Below, in pieces: positions 1 through 7,847 of a stretch of 46,964 nt of DNA. The notes beneath the pieces were generated by a model, which saw only the letters and a list, made by a program, of their open reading frames with translations, had not been told where the DNA came from and ran no database searches. The DNA is taken from contig CALVMT010000084.1 of the NCBI GenBank assembly GCA_944347775.1, forward strand, positions 1 to 46,964. The letters run 5' to 3'. The stretch's first letter is position 1, and each line of letters begins with the position of its first letter. The DNA comes from an uncultured Clostridia bacterium. Its GTDB lineage: Bacteria > Bacillota > Clostridia > Christensenellales > Christensenellaceae. A program made the translations under genes and the position numbers.

Positions 1-134
1 AATTTCCACAGCCTGCCGATCTTCGTGGCGGGCATTTCTCTTTTGTCTATCCAAGCGAGTACGGTATCACGGCTGACACCGAGATATTCACAGATTTCTT
101 TCATGGAGTACCAGCGTTCGATGTTAATGTCCAT
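1..134 (-). CDS. Excisionase-family / MerR-like helix-turn-helix DNA-binding protein, 3' part cut off by window edge
   Basis: Reading leftwards from an ATG at 134, 44 codons are visible before the window ends. The peptide has the compact winged-helix signature of excisionase-family proteins: a WYSMKEICEYLGVS stretch (residues about 8-21) giving the first helix-turn-helix, then TVLAWIDKREMPATKIGRLWK with the usual tryptophans and the basic wing. A GAGAGG ribosome binding site lies about 7 bases before the ATG. Such proteins are found next to integrases and restriction-modification genes, but also as stand-alone regulators, so the role cannot be fixed from this fragment. It is the only hint of an accessory element at this edge. 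Confidence 0.75.
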   Translation of the reverse strand, partial: MDINIERWYSMKEICEYLGVSRDTVLAWIDKREMPATKIGRLWK

Positions 135-246
135 TCTTAAACCTCTCTTTCAGGTAGATACAATAATACAGAATAATTATACATAAATCTTTATCTAAAA
201 TCAATGATTTTTGTAGATTTATACAGAATAAAAACGATTAAGATTT

Positions 247-284
247 AAAAAATATGTCCACAATTACTGGAGGGCATATTTTTT
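247..284 (+). terminator. Hairpin with flanking A and T runs, terminator-like
   Basis: A 13-bp stem (247-259 pairs with 272-284, one G-U pair) with a 12-base loop. The T run continues past the stem on the plus strand and an equivalent run exists on the minus strand, so it could stop transcription either way. No gene that obviously needs it is visible, since the leftward excisionase gene begins further left. Confidence 0.5.
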
Positions 285-797
285 TACCTTTTTTCAAAAT
301 TTTTTCTTAAAAACAAAGGGCGTTTGGGCATCCCAATTCCAAATAAGTGAAAGACTTTTTTACTGTAGCTTGAAAATTGAATAATCATCCGAACTTGTTA
401 TGACTGTGCCACAACCTTCCGAAAGAAGTGAGCACAGCGACGCCGCTTGACGCAGGCTGGGATAAAAGAAGAGGAAAAAGTTTTTACTTCAAAGTTTTCT
501 TTGCCGCAAAAAAATAATTCCTAATAATGAATATTCTCGTCAACCTCGTAAGCAAAGAAAAAGTATAGAATTAATTATTAAAAATAATATTGGTAGACAA
601 AAAATTTAAAATAGAAATGATCTTTATATCTCATACTGTTTTCTACAATAGAAATTATATACCAACAATCAAAGCTTTTATCAATATACCGAAAACTTCA
701 GAAAATTTAAATTACTGATAAATTATTTTAATTTTGTAATAGAAAATATTTTTAAAAACAAATTTTCCATGATATTATAAACGTTTTTTGCTTCCTC

Positions 798-826
798 TTG
801 TGAGAAAAAATTTTTTACGATATAAT
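798..826 (+). promoter_or_regulatory. Sigma-A type promoter for the zinc-ribbon gene
   Basis: TTGTGA at 798-803 and TATAAT at 821-826 are separated by 17 bases. The predicted start of transcription is about 40 bases before the coding region at 871, which has a GTGAGG ribosome binding site at 856-861. Confidence 0.75.
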
Positions 827-870
827 TCCATAAGAGAGAGGTTATTTATATAAAAGTGAGGCAGTAAAAA

Positions 871-1260
871 ATGAATTACCTAAAATGTAAATATTGCGGA
901 TGTGTTTTTGATGCCGAATTAAAAAAGTGCCCGGATTGCGGAACCAAAGTAAAACGTCAAGATGCGAACCAATACTATACTGGTCCACTGAATTTAAAAA
1001 CGGTTGCTACCGCTTATAGCATTCCAGAAAAAGATATTATTTGTGCAATTCTTGAGTCTGAGCATATTCCTTTTTTGCTTGACTATCCCGAGGGAGGCAT
1101 CTCTTCTTCTATTTTAGGCGATCAATCAACTCTAATCCATATTCAAGTAAAAGAACAGGATTTTACAAAAGCACAGAATTTATTAACTGAAATACAGCAT
1201 GAAACGGAAGAAATTGATTGGGATTCTATTGACGTTGGAGAACCACTGGATGAAGAATAA
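871..1260 (+). CDS. Zinc-ribbon plus DUF2007-like (putative signal-transducing) protein
   Basis: A 129-residue soluble protein. The N-terminus carries two CxxC knuckles (CKYC at residues 6-9 and CPDC at about 20-23) forming a zinc ribbon. Residues about 43-110 resemble the DUF2007 family (putative prokaryotic signal transducing protein), a small alpha/beta fold: an 'AYSIPEKDIICAILESEHIP' type start, a glycine-containing loop, then 'IHIQVKEQDFTKAQNLL'. The tail is strongly acidic. The gene stands alone, with its own promoter upstream and a hairpin terminator just after the stop codon. The biochemical role of the family is not established; the domain call rests on sequence pattern only. Confidence 0.7.
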   Translation: MNYLKCKYCGCVFDAELKKCPDCGTKVKRQDANQYYTGPLNLKTVATAYSIPEKDIICAILESEHIPFLLDYPEGGISSSILGDQSTLIHIQVKEQDFTKAQNLLTEIQHETEEIDWDSIDVGEPLDEE

Positions 1261-1297
1261 AAAAAGTAAGCAGTATTTAAAATACTGCTTACTTTTT
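1261..1297 (+). terminator. Rho-independent terminator of the zinc-ribbon gene
   Basis: Begins right after the stop codon: AAAAAGTAAGCAGTATT pairs with AATACTGCTTACTTTTT around a short AT loop, ending in a T run. It is nearly symmetrical, so it may also stop leftward transcripts running on from the SRP RNA gene. Confidence 0.85.
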
Positions 1298-1323
1298 TGC
1301 AAATAAATATAGTTCTATATAAG

Positions 1324-1594
1324 AAAACCGTACACCCATCTTTGTGCTGCATGCACAACAGGGGTTTCGGCAGCCAGCTCAGAACAGATTACTCTGCGGC
1401 ACACATAAAAATCCTCTTACTGCTGCTTCCGTCAAGACCTGACAGGGTTCGTGGTTTTATGTTGCACAGGATCCATTCCTCAACACCGCTTACCGACTCC
1501 ATACATCACACAATACAACCCTAAGATGGGGATTCAGCCTCGCTATAGCGGATTGCGAGTACAGGGCACCGCTAACTCCCCGCTTAGTACGGCG
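1324..1594 (-). ncRNA. ffs: Signal recognition particle RNA, large Bacillus/Clostridium (6S/scRNA) type
   Basis: The minus strand contains the hallmark SRP domain: GTCAGGTC followed by GACGGAAGCAGCAG (around 1421-1446), forming the conserved asymmetric loop and tetraloop that bind Ffh. Upstream on the same strand, the segments CTAAGCGGGGAG, AGCGGTGCCCTGTA and AATCCGCT match the Alu domain of Bacillus scRNA. The 5' CCGTAC (about 1588-1593) can pair with the GTACGG near the 3' end (about 1326-1333), closing the long molecule. The size of about 270 nt agrees with the Gram-positive large form that keeps an Alu domain. The RNA scaffolds Ffh and FtsY in co-translational targeting of membrane proteins. 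The exact 3' end is uncertain by a few bases. Confidence 0.95.
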
Positions 1595-1600
1595 CTATTT

Positions 1601-1629
1601 ATTATATACTATTCTTTATTATTTCGCAA
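1601..1629 (-). promoter_or_regulatory. Promoter of the SRP RNA
   Basis: On the minus strand TTGCGA (1624-1629) and TATAAT (1601-1606) are 17 bases apart. The predicted start falls near 1594, exactly where the conserved 5' end of the SRP RNA lies. Confidence 0.85.
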
Positions 1630-1746
1630 CCTTTTCCAACTTATCACAAGCATTCTTTTCTTTTTCTCAATTAAAGGTCAAATTATCTTCTTTCTTTTGT
1701 TCTTCTAACAAATTTGTATGATTATCATAAAAATCTAAAAATAAAT

Positions 1747-1780
1747 AAAAAACGGCAAGAAAACCCCTACCGTTTTACAA
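1747..1780 (-). terminator. Terminator of the upp gene cluster
   Basis: On the minus strand AAAACGGTAGG pairs with CTTGCCGTTTT around a six-base loop, followed by T residues. It lies about 50 bases after the upp stop codon and closes the leftward housekeeping block. Confidence 0.75.
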
Positions 1781-1827
1781 AAACTTTTTATTTATACTTA
1801 TAATCAAAACCAGAGTTGGTTCTGTTT

Positions 1828-2457
1828 TCAAAGCGTACCAAAAATACGATCTCCCGCATCACCTAAGCCCGGGACAATATAAGCATTTTCATTTAATTTT
1901 TCATCTACTGCCGCTGTATAGATATCTACATCCGGATGCACATTCTGCAATGCACTAATTCCTTCCGGCGCAGCAACCAAACACATAAATTTAATATTTT
2001 TTCCACCCCGCTGCTTAATCAAGCTAATCGCATCTATTGCACTGCCTCCCGTTGCCAACATAGGATCTACAACAATCAATTCACGGTTTTCAATACCTTG
2101 CGGCAGTTTGCAGTAATATTCTACCGGTTTATGCGTTTTTGGATCACGATATAATCCGATATGCCCTACTTTTGCTGCAGGAACTAATCGATGCAAACCA
2201 TTAACCATCCCTATTCCCGCACGAAGGATCGGAACAATAACCAGCGCCTTTCCGGAAATCATTTTTTGTGTCGTTTCACAAATTGGTGTCTTAATTTTTA
2301 CCTCCATTAAAGGCAAATCTCTCGTCACCTCATAAGCCATAAACATGGCTATCTCATCTAACAGTTCCCTAAAATCCTTACTGCTTGTCTCCTCTTTTCT
2401 CATCAGAGTAAGCTTATGCTGAATCATCGGATGATCAATTACATGCAGAACGCTCAT
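1828..2457 (-). CDS. upp: Uracil phosphoribosyltransferase
   Basis: A 209-residue cytosolic salvage enzyme making UMP and pyrophosphate from uracil and PRPP; the length is standard. The type I PRPP-binding loop reads [12 protein letters not shown] (about residues 129-140). The C-terminal uracil-binding segment [16 protein letters not shown] matches the family's conserved GDAGDR end. The ATG is preceded by GGAGG with 8 bases spacing. It is the last gene of the rho-to-upp block and follows rpiB by 17 bases, an arrangement also known in Bacillus, where glyA lies between them; glyA is missing here. Confidence 0.97.
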   Translation of the reverse strand: MSVLHVIDHPMIQHKLTLMRKEETSSKDFRELLDEIAMFMAYEVTRDLPLMEVKIKTPICETTQKMISGKALVIVPILRAGIGMVNGLHRLVPAAKVGHIGLYRDPKTHKPVEYYCKLPQGIENRELIVVDPMLATGGSAIDAISLIKQRGGKNIKFMCLVAAPEGISALQNVHPDVDIYTAAVDEKLNENAYIVPGLGDAGDRIFGTL

Positions 2458-2474
2458 CGCATCTTCCTCCGCTT

Positions 2475-2933
2475 CTATTTATTATATTTTTTTTCAATTT
2501 CAGTAATTTTATCAATCCGGCGCTGATGTCTTTGTTCGTACGAAAAATCTGTATTAAGGAATTTATCTACAATCATGATAGCCAACCCTGCACCCATTGT
2601 CCGGCCACCTAATGCCATCATATTCGCATCATTATGTTCTCTTGTCATCTGTGCGCTATATATATCCGAAAGCATTGCGCAACGAATCCCTGGAACTTTA
2701 TTTGCTGAAATACCAATACCAATTCCCGTTCCACAAATCACAATTCCACGATCTGCCTCTTTATTCTTCACAGCCTCTGCAACAGCTAATCCAATATCCG
2801 GATAATCTACAGATGCCGTAGTATAAGTTCCGTAGTCTTTATATTGATATCCTTTTTCTTTAAAATATTCAATAATTTCTTTTTTTAATTCAAATCCACC
2901 ATGATCAGAGCCTATTGCAATTTTCATATTCAT
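2475..2933 (-). CDS. rpiB: Ribose-5-phosphate isomerase B
   Basis: About 152 residues, RpiB/LacA/LacB fold. It interconverts ribose 5-phosphate and ribulose 5-phosphate in the pentose phosphate pathway. Diagnostic features are the start [15 protein letters not shown], the catalytic cysteine in [15 protein letters not shown], and GGRTMG. I chose the ATG at 2933 because GAAAGG lies 8 bases before it; the longer reading would start at a GTG (2939) only 2 bases from that site. It sits between ywlE and upp in the same direction, with short gaps that suggest co-transcription. Confidence 0.95.
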   Translation of the reverse strand: MNMKIAIGSDHGGFELKKEIIEYFKEKGYQYKDYGTYTTASVDYPDIGLAVAEAVKNKEADRGIVICGTGIGIGISANKVPGIRCAMLSDIYSAQMTREHNDANMMALGGRTMGAGLAIMIVDKFLNTDFSYEQRHQRRIDKITEIEKKYNK

Positions 2934-2962
2934 AACCACTACCTTTCATTTTTTATTTCCCT

Positions 2963-3454
2963 TTATTTATGAAGATTTTCCAATTCTTCCACCAATCCAT
3001 CAACACACCGTTTAATTTCGGATGCACAAGCCCGATATGTTTCCAAATCCTCCCCGTAAGGGTCCTCGATATTATAATATTCTTCACTTTCTTTTTGGGC
3101 TTTCCCTTTATATGCAAAACTTTTCAACGGCATAATTTTATCTATTGCTTCCGGAAACATCACTTGCATCTGTTCCAATCCATATCCGTCCATCGTCAAT
3201 ATAATATCGGCCCATTCAACCAATTCCTGATCTACCTGTTTTGAACGATACCGATCTATATTAAGCCCCATCTCTTTCATCACAGCTTTTGCATATATTG
3301 CGGGCTCACTGCCATCAAACGCAAACGTTCCTGCGGAATCAGTTTTAATTGTTCCATCTAATATATCACTCTCACTGATTGCCTTATCCAACATCGCTTC
3401 CGCCATAGGGCTTCTGCATGTATTACCCGTGCATACAAGCAATATGTTTTTCAA
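2963..3454 (-). CDS. ywlE: Low-molecular-weight phosphatase, YwlE-type protein-arginine-phosphatase
   Basis: A 163-residue LMW phosphatase. The P-loop near the N-terminus is CTGNTCRSP. The general-acid Asp sits in the IEDPYGED stretch near residue 130. In this fold the threonine inside the P-loop (CTGNTCRS, where tyrosine phosphatases have isoleucine, CLGNICRS) is the known determinant of phosphoarginine specificity in Bacillus YwlE, so arginine phosphatase activity is the better inference. Gene order tsaC-ywlE-rpiB also matches Bacillus. The start is an unusual TTG at 3454, preceded by AAGGAGG at 6-base spacing inside the end of tsaC, giving a 32-base overlap. No McsB kinase gene is visible in this window. 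Confidence 0.9.
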   Translation of the reverse strand: MKNILLVCTGNTCRSPMAEAMLDKAISESDILDGTIKTDSAGTFAFDGSEPAIYAKAVMKEMGLNIDRYRSKQVDQELVEWADIILTMDGYGLEQMQVMFPEAIDKIMPLKSFAYKGKAQKESEEYYNIEDPYGEDLETYRACASEIKRCVDGLVEELENLHK

Positions 3455-4508
3455 CTTCTACCTCCTTATCGGCATTTACTACATCAAAACCCGCGGCCCT
3501 GATAATTCTATTGGCAATAGCTAGCCCAATACCTTCATGTTCTACACCTTCAAAATAGATCGAATCGATACCCTGTTTATCGGCTTCTCGCAACGCAGTA
3601 AACAATACTTTTGCCGCATCTTCGGGAGTTGCACCTAAACTGTATATTCTGCGATTTTTATAAACTACTACACGCTCGGCCGAGCAAAAAATACATGGTT
3701 TTTTTCCATCTTTATCTTCCTTATCATACATGGATTTTACCACATTTGCAATAGCTTCTCTATTCCCCTCAATAATACGGACTTTTGCCTTTGGCGCATA
3801 ATGTTTGTACATCATCCCAGGAGACGGCGCATTTTCTCCTGGAGCAACCCCATGCAAAACTGCATGAGAAATTTTTACAATTCCTGCTTGTTCTTCGATC
3901 ATTTCCGCAGTAATACCACCCGGACGCAAAATCACGGGAATATCATCTGTAATTTGGCAAACCGTGGATTCTAAACCAACACTACAAACTCCCCCATCAA
4001 GAATAATCGGAACTTTGCCTTGAAAATCATCTAAACATTGCTGAGCAGTTGTTGTGCTTGGAGAACCTGATAAATTCGCGCTCGGTGCCACAACAATCTT
4101 TCCACTTCTACGAAGCATCTCTCTCGCATAAATATCAGATGGCATCCGGACTGCAATCGTATTAAGCCCTCCCGATACACTTTTAGGCAATACACCTTTA
4201 CTATGCAGCACAACGGTAAAAGGACCGGGCCAGAAGGCTCTCATTAGTTTCATTGCAAGCGGCGAAATTTGATCTGCAATTTGTTCTATTTGTTGAAAAT
4301 CCCATATATGTGCTATGAGAGGATTATTAGAAGGTCGACCTTTTACTGCATAAATTTTCGCCACCGCCTGTTCATTTTTGGCATCTGCTCCAAGACCATA
4401 TACTGTTTCCGTAGGAAAAATGACTAGCTCTCCGCGGCACAGCGCATTTTTTGCCGCTTCCATTCCTTCTTCATATTGTGTTTTTAAATCATAAACCTCT
4501 GTATTCAT
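3423..4508 (-). CDS. tsaC: Threonylcarbamoyl-AMP synthase (Sua5/YrdC/YwlC family, long form)
   Basis: A 361-residue protein that makes L-threonylcarbamoyl-AMP from threonine, bicarbonate and ATP for t6A modification at position 37 of ANN-decoding tRNAs. The N-terminal YrdC domain (residues about 15-200) shows FPTETVYGLGADA, the KGRPSNNPL nucleotide-binding loop and SANLSG. Residues about 220-355 form the C-terminal Sua5 domain, so this is the Sua5/YwlC long type rather than short TsaC. The ATG at 4508 has only a distant AGGAG, so translation may be coupled to prfA, which ends 9 bases upstream. Its 3' end overlaps ywlE. Essential in many bacteria. Confidence 0.95.
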   Translation of the reverse strand: MNTEVYDLKTQYEEGMEAAKNALCRGELVIFPTETVYGLGADAKNEQAVAKIYAVKGRPSNNPLIAHIWDFQQIEQIADQISPLAMKLMRAFWPGPFTVVLHSKGVLPKSVSGGLNTIAVRMPSDIYAREMLRRSGKIVVAPSANLSGSPSTTTAQQCLDDFQGKVPIILDGGVCSVGLESTVCQITDDIPVILRPGGITAEMIEEQAGIVKISHAVLHGVAPGENAPSPGMMYKHYAPKAKVRIIEGNREAIANVVKSMYDKEDKDGKKPCIFCSAERVVVYKNRRIYSLGATPEDAAKVLFTALREADKQGIDSIYFEGVEHEGIGLAIANRIIRAAGFDVVNADKEVEVEKHIACMHG

Positions 4509-4517
4509 GCTGTTTTA

Positions 4518-5585
4518 CTATTGCGTCTCCTTTAGATGCATTTCTTTCCCTGCATAAATAAGTGCATCTATCAATTCATCCATATCCCCATCTAGAAAAG
4601 CTTCCAACTTATAAAGGGTAAGACCAATTCGATGATCTGTTACTCTACCTTGCGGAAAATTGTATGTACGAATTCTTTCACTTCGATCTCCACTACCAAT
4701 TTGATTCCTGCGACTTTGAGCGTGTTCTTCTTCCGCTGCCTTTTTTGTCATATCATATAATCGGCTGTATAGTACTTTCATTGCTTTTTCTTTGTTCTTT
4801 AACTGCGATTTTTCATCCTGACATGTCACAATCAATCCCGTAGGCAGATGCGTAACCCTTACTGCAGAGTCTGTCGTGTTTACAGATTGCCCTCCATGCC
4901 CGCTAGCATGAAAGACATCAATCCGTACATCATTAGGTTCTATATGTACATCCACCTCTTCTGCTTCCGGCAAAACGGCAACCGTTGCCGCAGATGTATG
5001 AATCCTCCCCTGTGTTTCGGTTTCCGGAACACGTTGGACACGGTGTACACCACTTTCATATTTTAATCTTGAAAACGCATTTTTCCCTGAAACAGAGATA
5101 ATAACTTCTTTTACTCCGCCAAGTTCAGTATAATTGGATGATAATATCTCCATCAGAAAACCATGCCTTTCGGCATAGCGCATATACATTCGCAATAGAT
5201 CAGAACCAAAAAGGGCCGCCTCCTCTCCCCCTGTACCTGCTCGTATTTCCAATATAACATTTTTTTCGTCATTTGGATCTTTAGGAATGAGTAATACTTT
5301 CAATTCTTCAATCAGTGTTTCAAGTTTTTTCTTTTCGCTTGCATATTCCTCTTCTGCCATCCAGCGCAGCTCTTCTTCTTCTTCCTGATCTATCATTTCT
5401 TCCAGACTTTCTATTTCTTGCTGAACTTGTAAATATTCTTCATATTTTGCCACTACTTCTTCAAGTTCAGCATGTTCTTTCATTAATTTACGCCAGTATT
5501 CCTGATTTGCAATAATCTCCGGTTTTGCAATTTCTTCTGAAAGTTCATTATAACGTTCTTTCAAAGCTCTAAGTTTTTCAAACAT
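4518..5585 (-). CDS. prfA: Peptide chain release factor 1
   Basis: A 355-residue class I release factor recognising UAA and UAG. The GGQ motif that triggers peptidyl-tRNA hydrolysis is at residues 231-233 (SGHGGQSVN). The codon-recognition tripeptide is of RF1 P-x-T type, PET at 187-189 (RF2 would have SPF). The first 100 residues form the acidic helical domain 1. AGGAG lies 9 bases before the ATG. It follows prmC, whose product methylates the GGQ glutamine; the pairing is a conserved functional neighbourhood. Confidence 0.98.
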   Translation of the reverse strand: MFEKLRALKERYNELSEEIAKPEIIANQEYWRKLMKEHAELEEVVAKYEEYLQVQQEIESLEEMIDQEEEEELRWMAEEEYASEKKKLETLIEELKVLLIPKDPNDEKNVILEIRAGTGGEEAALFGSDLLRMYMRYAERHGFLMEILSSNYTELGGVKEVIISVSGKNAFSRLKYESGVHRVQRVPETETQGRIHTSAATVAVLPEAEEVDVHIEPNDVRIDVFHASGHGGQSVNTTDSAVRVTHLPTGLIVTCQDEKSQLKNKEKAMKVLYSRLYDMTKKAAEEEHAQSRRNQIGSGDRSERIRTYNFPQGRVTDHRIGLTLYKLEAFLDGDMDELIDALIYAGKEMHLKETQ

Positions 5586-5607
5586 TTCTATCTGCTCCTA
5601 TCAGCAA

Positions 5608-6450
5608 TCAACCCAACCATTGTGCCCATACTATACGATCTAGTTTTGCATAGTCCTGCTTAATCTGTATATTAGAAAATCCCGCTTCCAACAATATGTT
5701 TCTAACTTTATCCGCCTGATCATAACCTATTTCTTGAACAAGATACCCGCGCAAATTTAAATATTCAGATGCTTTTTCGGCAATTTTTCGATAAAAAATC
5801 AATCCATCTTCCCCGCCTTGCAATGCTAGCGCAGGCTCATAATCCCGGACACTTCTATCCAAATTTTCATACGCCTGAGCATCGATATACGGAGGATTCG
5901 CTGTTATCATATCATATTTCCCTTGTACGTTCAAAAAAAGATCAGACTGTATAATATCAATTTTTACTTCATGAATATTTGCATTTTTTTGTGCAACCGC
6001 AACTGCAATCGGACTAATATCAGCTGCACAGACTTTCGCATTTGTAAATTTTGCAATCGACACCCCTATACAACCAGATCCTGTACATATATCCAAAACT
6101 TTTTGCAAGTTTTCTTGTTTAATTTTGCAGATCACTTCTTCACACAACAACTCCGTTTCTTGTCGAGGGATCAACACTCCCGGCTGTACAAAAAAAGGAA
6201 TTCCCATAAAGTAGCGCTCACCTAAAATATAAGCAAGCGGTTCTCCATTTCGCCGCTGTTGTAAAATATATTGCAATTGCTGATTTTCCTGTTGGGAAAG
6301 TTGTTTATCTCCTTGCAAATACAGCATACTTACAGAAATTTGCAAAACAAATGTAATTGCATATTTAGCCTCTGAAAAAGCTTCTTGTTTGTCCATTCCT
6401 TCAGAAATCAGCACATCGCTCATTTTTTTTAACATTTCAAGTCTTGTCAT
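5608..6450 (-). CDS. prmC: Release factor glutamine N5-methyltransferase
   Basis: A 280-residue class I SAM-dependent methyltransferase that methylates the GGQ glutamine of release factors. An N-terminal helical substrate-binding domain (about 1-80) is followed by the Rossmann fold. The SAM-binding motif is DICTGSGCIGVSIA (about 120-133). The NPPY catalytic motif is at 185-188, diagnostic for N-methylation of a planar amide. The SD before the ATG at 6450 is weak. It precedes prfA by 22 bases in the same operon. Confidence 0.96.
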   Translation of the reverse strand: MTRLEMLKKMSDVLISEGMDKQEAFSEAKYAITFVLQISVSMLYLQGDKQLSQQENQQLQYILQQRRNGEPLAYILGERYFMGIPFFVQPGVLIPRQETELLCEEVICKIKQENLQKVLDICTGSGCIGVSIAKFTNAKVCAADISPIAVAVAQKNANIHEVKIDIIQSDLFLNVQGKYDMITANPPYIDAQAYENLDRSVRDYEPALALQGGEDGLIFYRKIAEKASEYLNLRGYLVQEIGYDQADKVRNILLEAGFSNIQIKQDYAKLDRIVWAQWLG

Positions 6451-6462
6451 GCTCTTTTTTAT

Positions 6463-7503
6463 TTATTCGGCATCTGATTCTGTTCTTTGCCGTTCATGTA
6501 GGCAGTGCTGTTCTTGGGGTTCTTCTTTATTCCTTATGACATATTTACAGCGCAATTGTTCTATCTCTTGCTCTGTTTTTTCTGCCAATGCCGCTTCAAA
6601 TGCAACAATTGCTACATTAATCATATCCTCATCCGGTTCCGCCGTTGTCAAACGTTGCAACTGCATTCCCGGCCAACGCAATATGCGTACAAAAACATTA
6701 TCCCCTCTTGCCAGAAGTTTAAGAACTTCATAAGATACTCCGGCTATTAATGGTAAAAGAATAATTTTGGTCAACATTCTCAATAAAAGATTTTCTCCCC
6801 AGGGAAAACAGGAATAAATTATTGTTGATAATACCATCACCAGTAATAAATAGCTGGTTCCGCAACGCGGATGCAACCTTTTTTGCTGTCGAACATATTC
6901 TGCTGTTAAAGGCAGATCATTTTCATAACAATAAATTGTTTTATGTTCAGCTCCATGATATCGAAATACTGTTTTTATATCCGGTAGAAATGAAACACTT
7001 AAAATATATCCCAAAAATATGACAATGCGAATTCCCCCATCAATCAAATTAATTAAAAAATTATTTTGAATATTTCCCTTAAAAATACCGGTCAATAAAG
7101 TAGGCAAAACAAAGAAAAGACCTACTGCCATAACTAAAGCAATAAATACGGAAAAAAATATCATTACATCTTCTACCGATTTATTTGTTTTCTCTGCAAT
7201 CACCTTTTCCATTTTAGTGGGATGCTCACCTTCAATACTATCTTCGGCCATTTTTGCCGAATCCATTAAAACCGAAACACCAACCACCATCATTTCAATA
7301 AAAGAAAGTATACCTCTGATAATGGGAATTTTATAGAATACTGACGTATGCTTTTTATTTTCCCACACTTTTAATTCTATTTCACCTGAAGCTTTGCGGA
7401 CTGCCAATGCGCTTTTTCCCAAAGAACGCATCATAATACCATTCATTACCCCTTGCCCGCCAATACTACATTTTTTCATTTTCCTAATTTTCTCGACTTC
7501 CAT
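6463..7503 (-). CDS. DUF1385 family membrane protein (YqhQ-like)
   Basis: About 346 residues. The conserved family start GGQGVMNGIMMRS (near residue 15-28) and the central RYHGAEHKTIYCYE block with its histidines identify DUF1385, known in Bacillus as YqhQ, whose function is not established. Four or so hydrophobic segments (around residues 110-175 and 215-260) suggest an integral membrane protein. The start is uncertain: GTG 7506, ATG 7503 and an internal ATG at 7479 are all possible and none has a good ribosome binding site. It lies between rpmE and prmC, a common clostridial arrangement, and begins just after the rpmE terminator. Confidence 0.85.
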   Translation of the reverse strand: MEVEKIRKMKKCSIGGQGVMNGIMMRSLGKSALAVRKASGEIELKVWENKKHTSVFYKIPIIRGILSFIEMMVVGVSVLMDSAKMAEDSIEGEHPTKMEKVIAEKTNKSVEDVMIFFSVFIALVMAVGLFFVLPTLLTGIFKGNIQNNFLINLIDGGIRIVIFLGYILSVSFLPDIKTVFRYHGAEHKTIYCYENDLPLTAEYVRQQKRLHPRCGTSYLLLVMVLSTIIYSCFPWGENLLLRMLTKIILLPLIAGVSYEVLKLLARGDNVFVRILRWPGMQLQRLTTAEPDEDMINVAIVAFEAALAEKTEQEIEQLRCKYVIRNKEEPQEQHCLHERQRTESDAE

Positions 7504-7522
7504 CACTATATTATTTTTTGTA

Positions 7523-7553
7523 TAAAAAAACAGACCGACAGGCGGTCTATTTT
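7523..7553 (-). terminator. Terminator of rpmE
   Basis: On the minus strand AGACCG, a 5-base loop, CGGTCT, then a run of seven T. It separates the rpmE transcript from DUF1385 and prmC; some readthrough must occur, or a separate promoter must exist, since no other promoter for the downstream genes is clear. Confidence 0.85.
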
Positions 7554-7561
7554 TTTTAACA

Positions 7562-7762
7562 TTAATCTATTCCGTATCTCTTCTTGAAACGGTCTACACG
7601 CCCACCTGTATCAACGAGCTTTTGCTTGCCCGTAAAGAACGGATGGCACTTGGAACATACGTCCACTTTCATCTCTTTTTTTACGGAGCCGGTCACAAAG
7701 GTTTCTCCACATGCGCATTTTACAACGCATTCTCCGTACTGAGGATGTATATCAGGCTTCAT
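7562..7762 (-). CDS. rpmE: Ribosomal protein L31, zinc-binding (C+) form
   Basis: A 66-residue 50S subunit protein. The four zinc cysteines of the C+ paralogue are all present: C16 and C18 (KCAC) and C36 and C39 (CSKC). The [25 protein letters not shown] tail (residues 40 onward) is typical. A cysteine-free zinc-starvation copy is not in this window. It has its own promoter at 7800-7827 and its own terminator, so it is probably expressed separately from rho, as in Bacillus. Confidence 0.98.
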   Translation of the reverse strand: MKPDIHPQYGECVVKCACGETFVTGSVKKEMKVDVCSKCHPFFTGKQKLVDTGGRVDRFKKRYGID

Positions 7763-7799
7763 AAGTATTCACCTCTTCCTTTTAAAGTAAGCATAAATA

Positions 7800-7827
7800 A
7801 GTATATCATAATTTTAATACATTGCAA
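7800..7827 (-). promoter_or_regulatory. Promoter of rpmE
   Basis: On the minus strand TTGCAA (7822-7827), a 16-base spacer and TATACT (7800-7805), with TGA just before the -10 giving an extended -10 element. It lies between the rho stop codon and rpmE. Confidence 0.75.
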
Positions 7828-7847
7828 GGGATTTTTTAAAAAATTGT

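Larger units (their letters stand above)
135..870. other. Long AT-rich intergenic region without a recognisable gene
   Basis: About 735 bases with no convincing ORF or known RNA. It contains a strong hairpin (247-284), a GC-richer patch at about 405-475 that stands out from its very AT-rich flanks, and at its right end the promoter of the zinc-ribbon gene. The composition shift and the neighbouring excisionase-like fragment would fit an old insertion boundary, but no integrase, repeat pair or tRNA target is visible. Confidence 0.5.

Noticed and set aside
1297-1708. Two overlapping plus-strand ORFs of 75 and 85 codons
   Set aside because: They lie inside or across the SRP RNA gene and its promoter and have no ribosome binding sites or protein-like composition.
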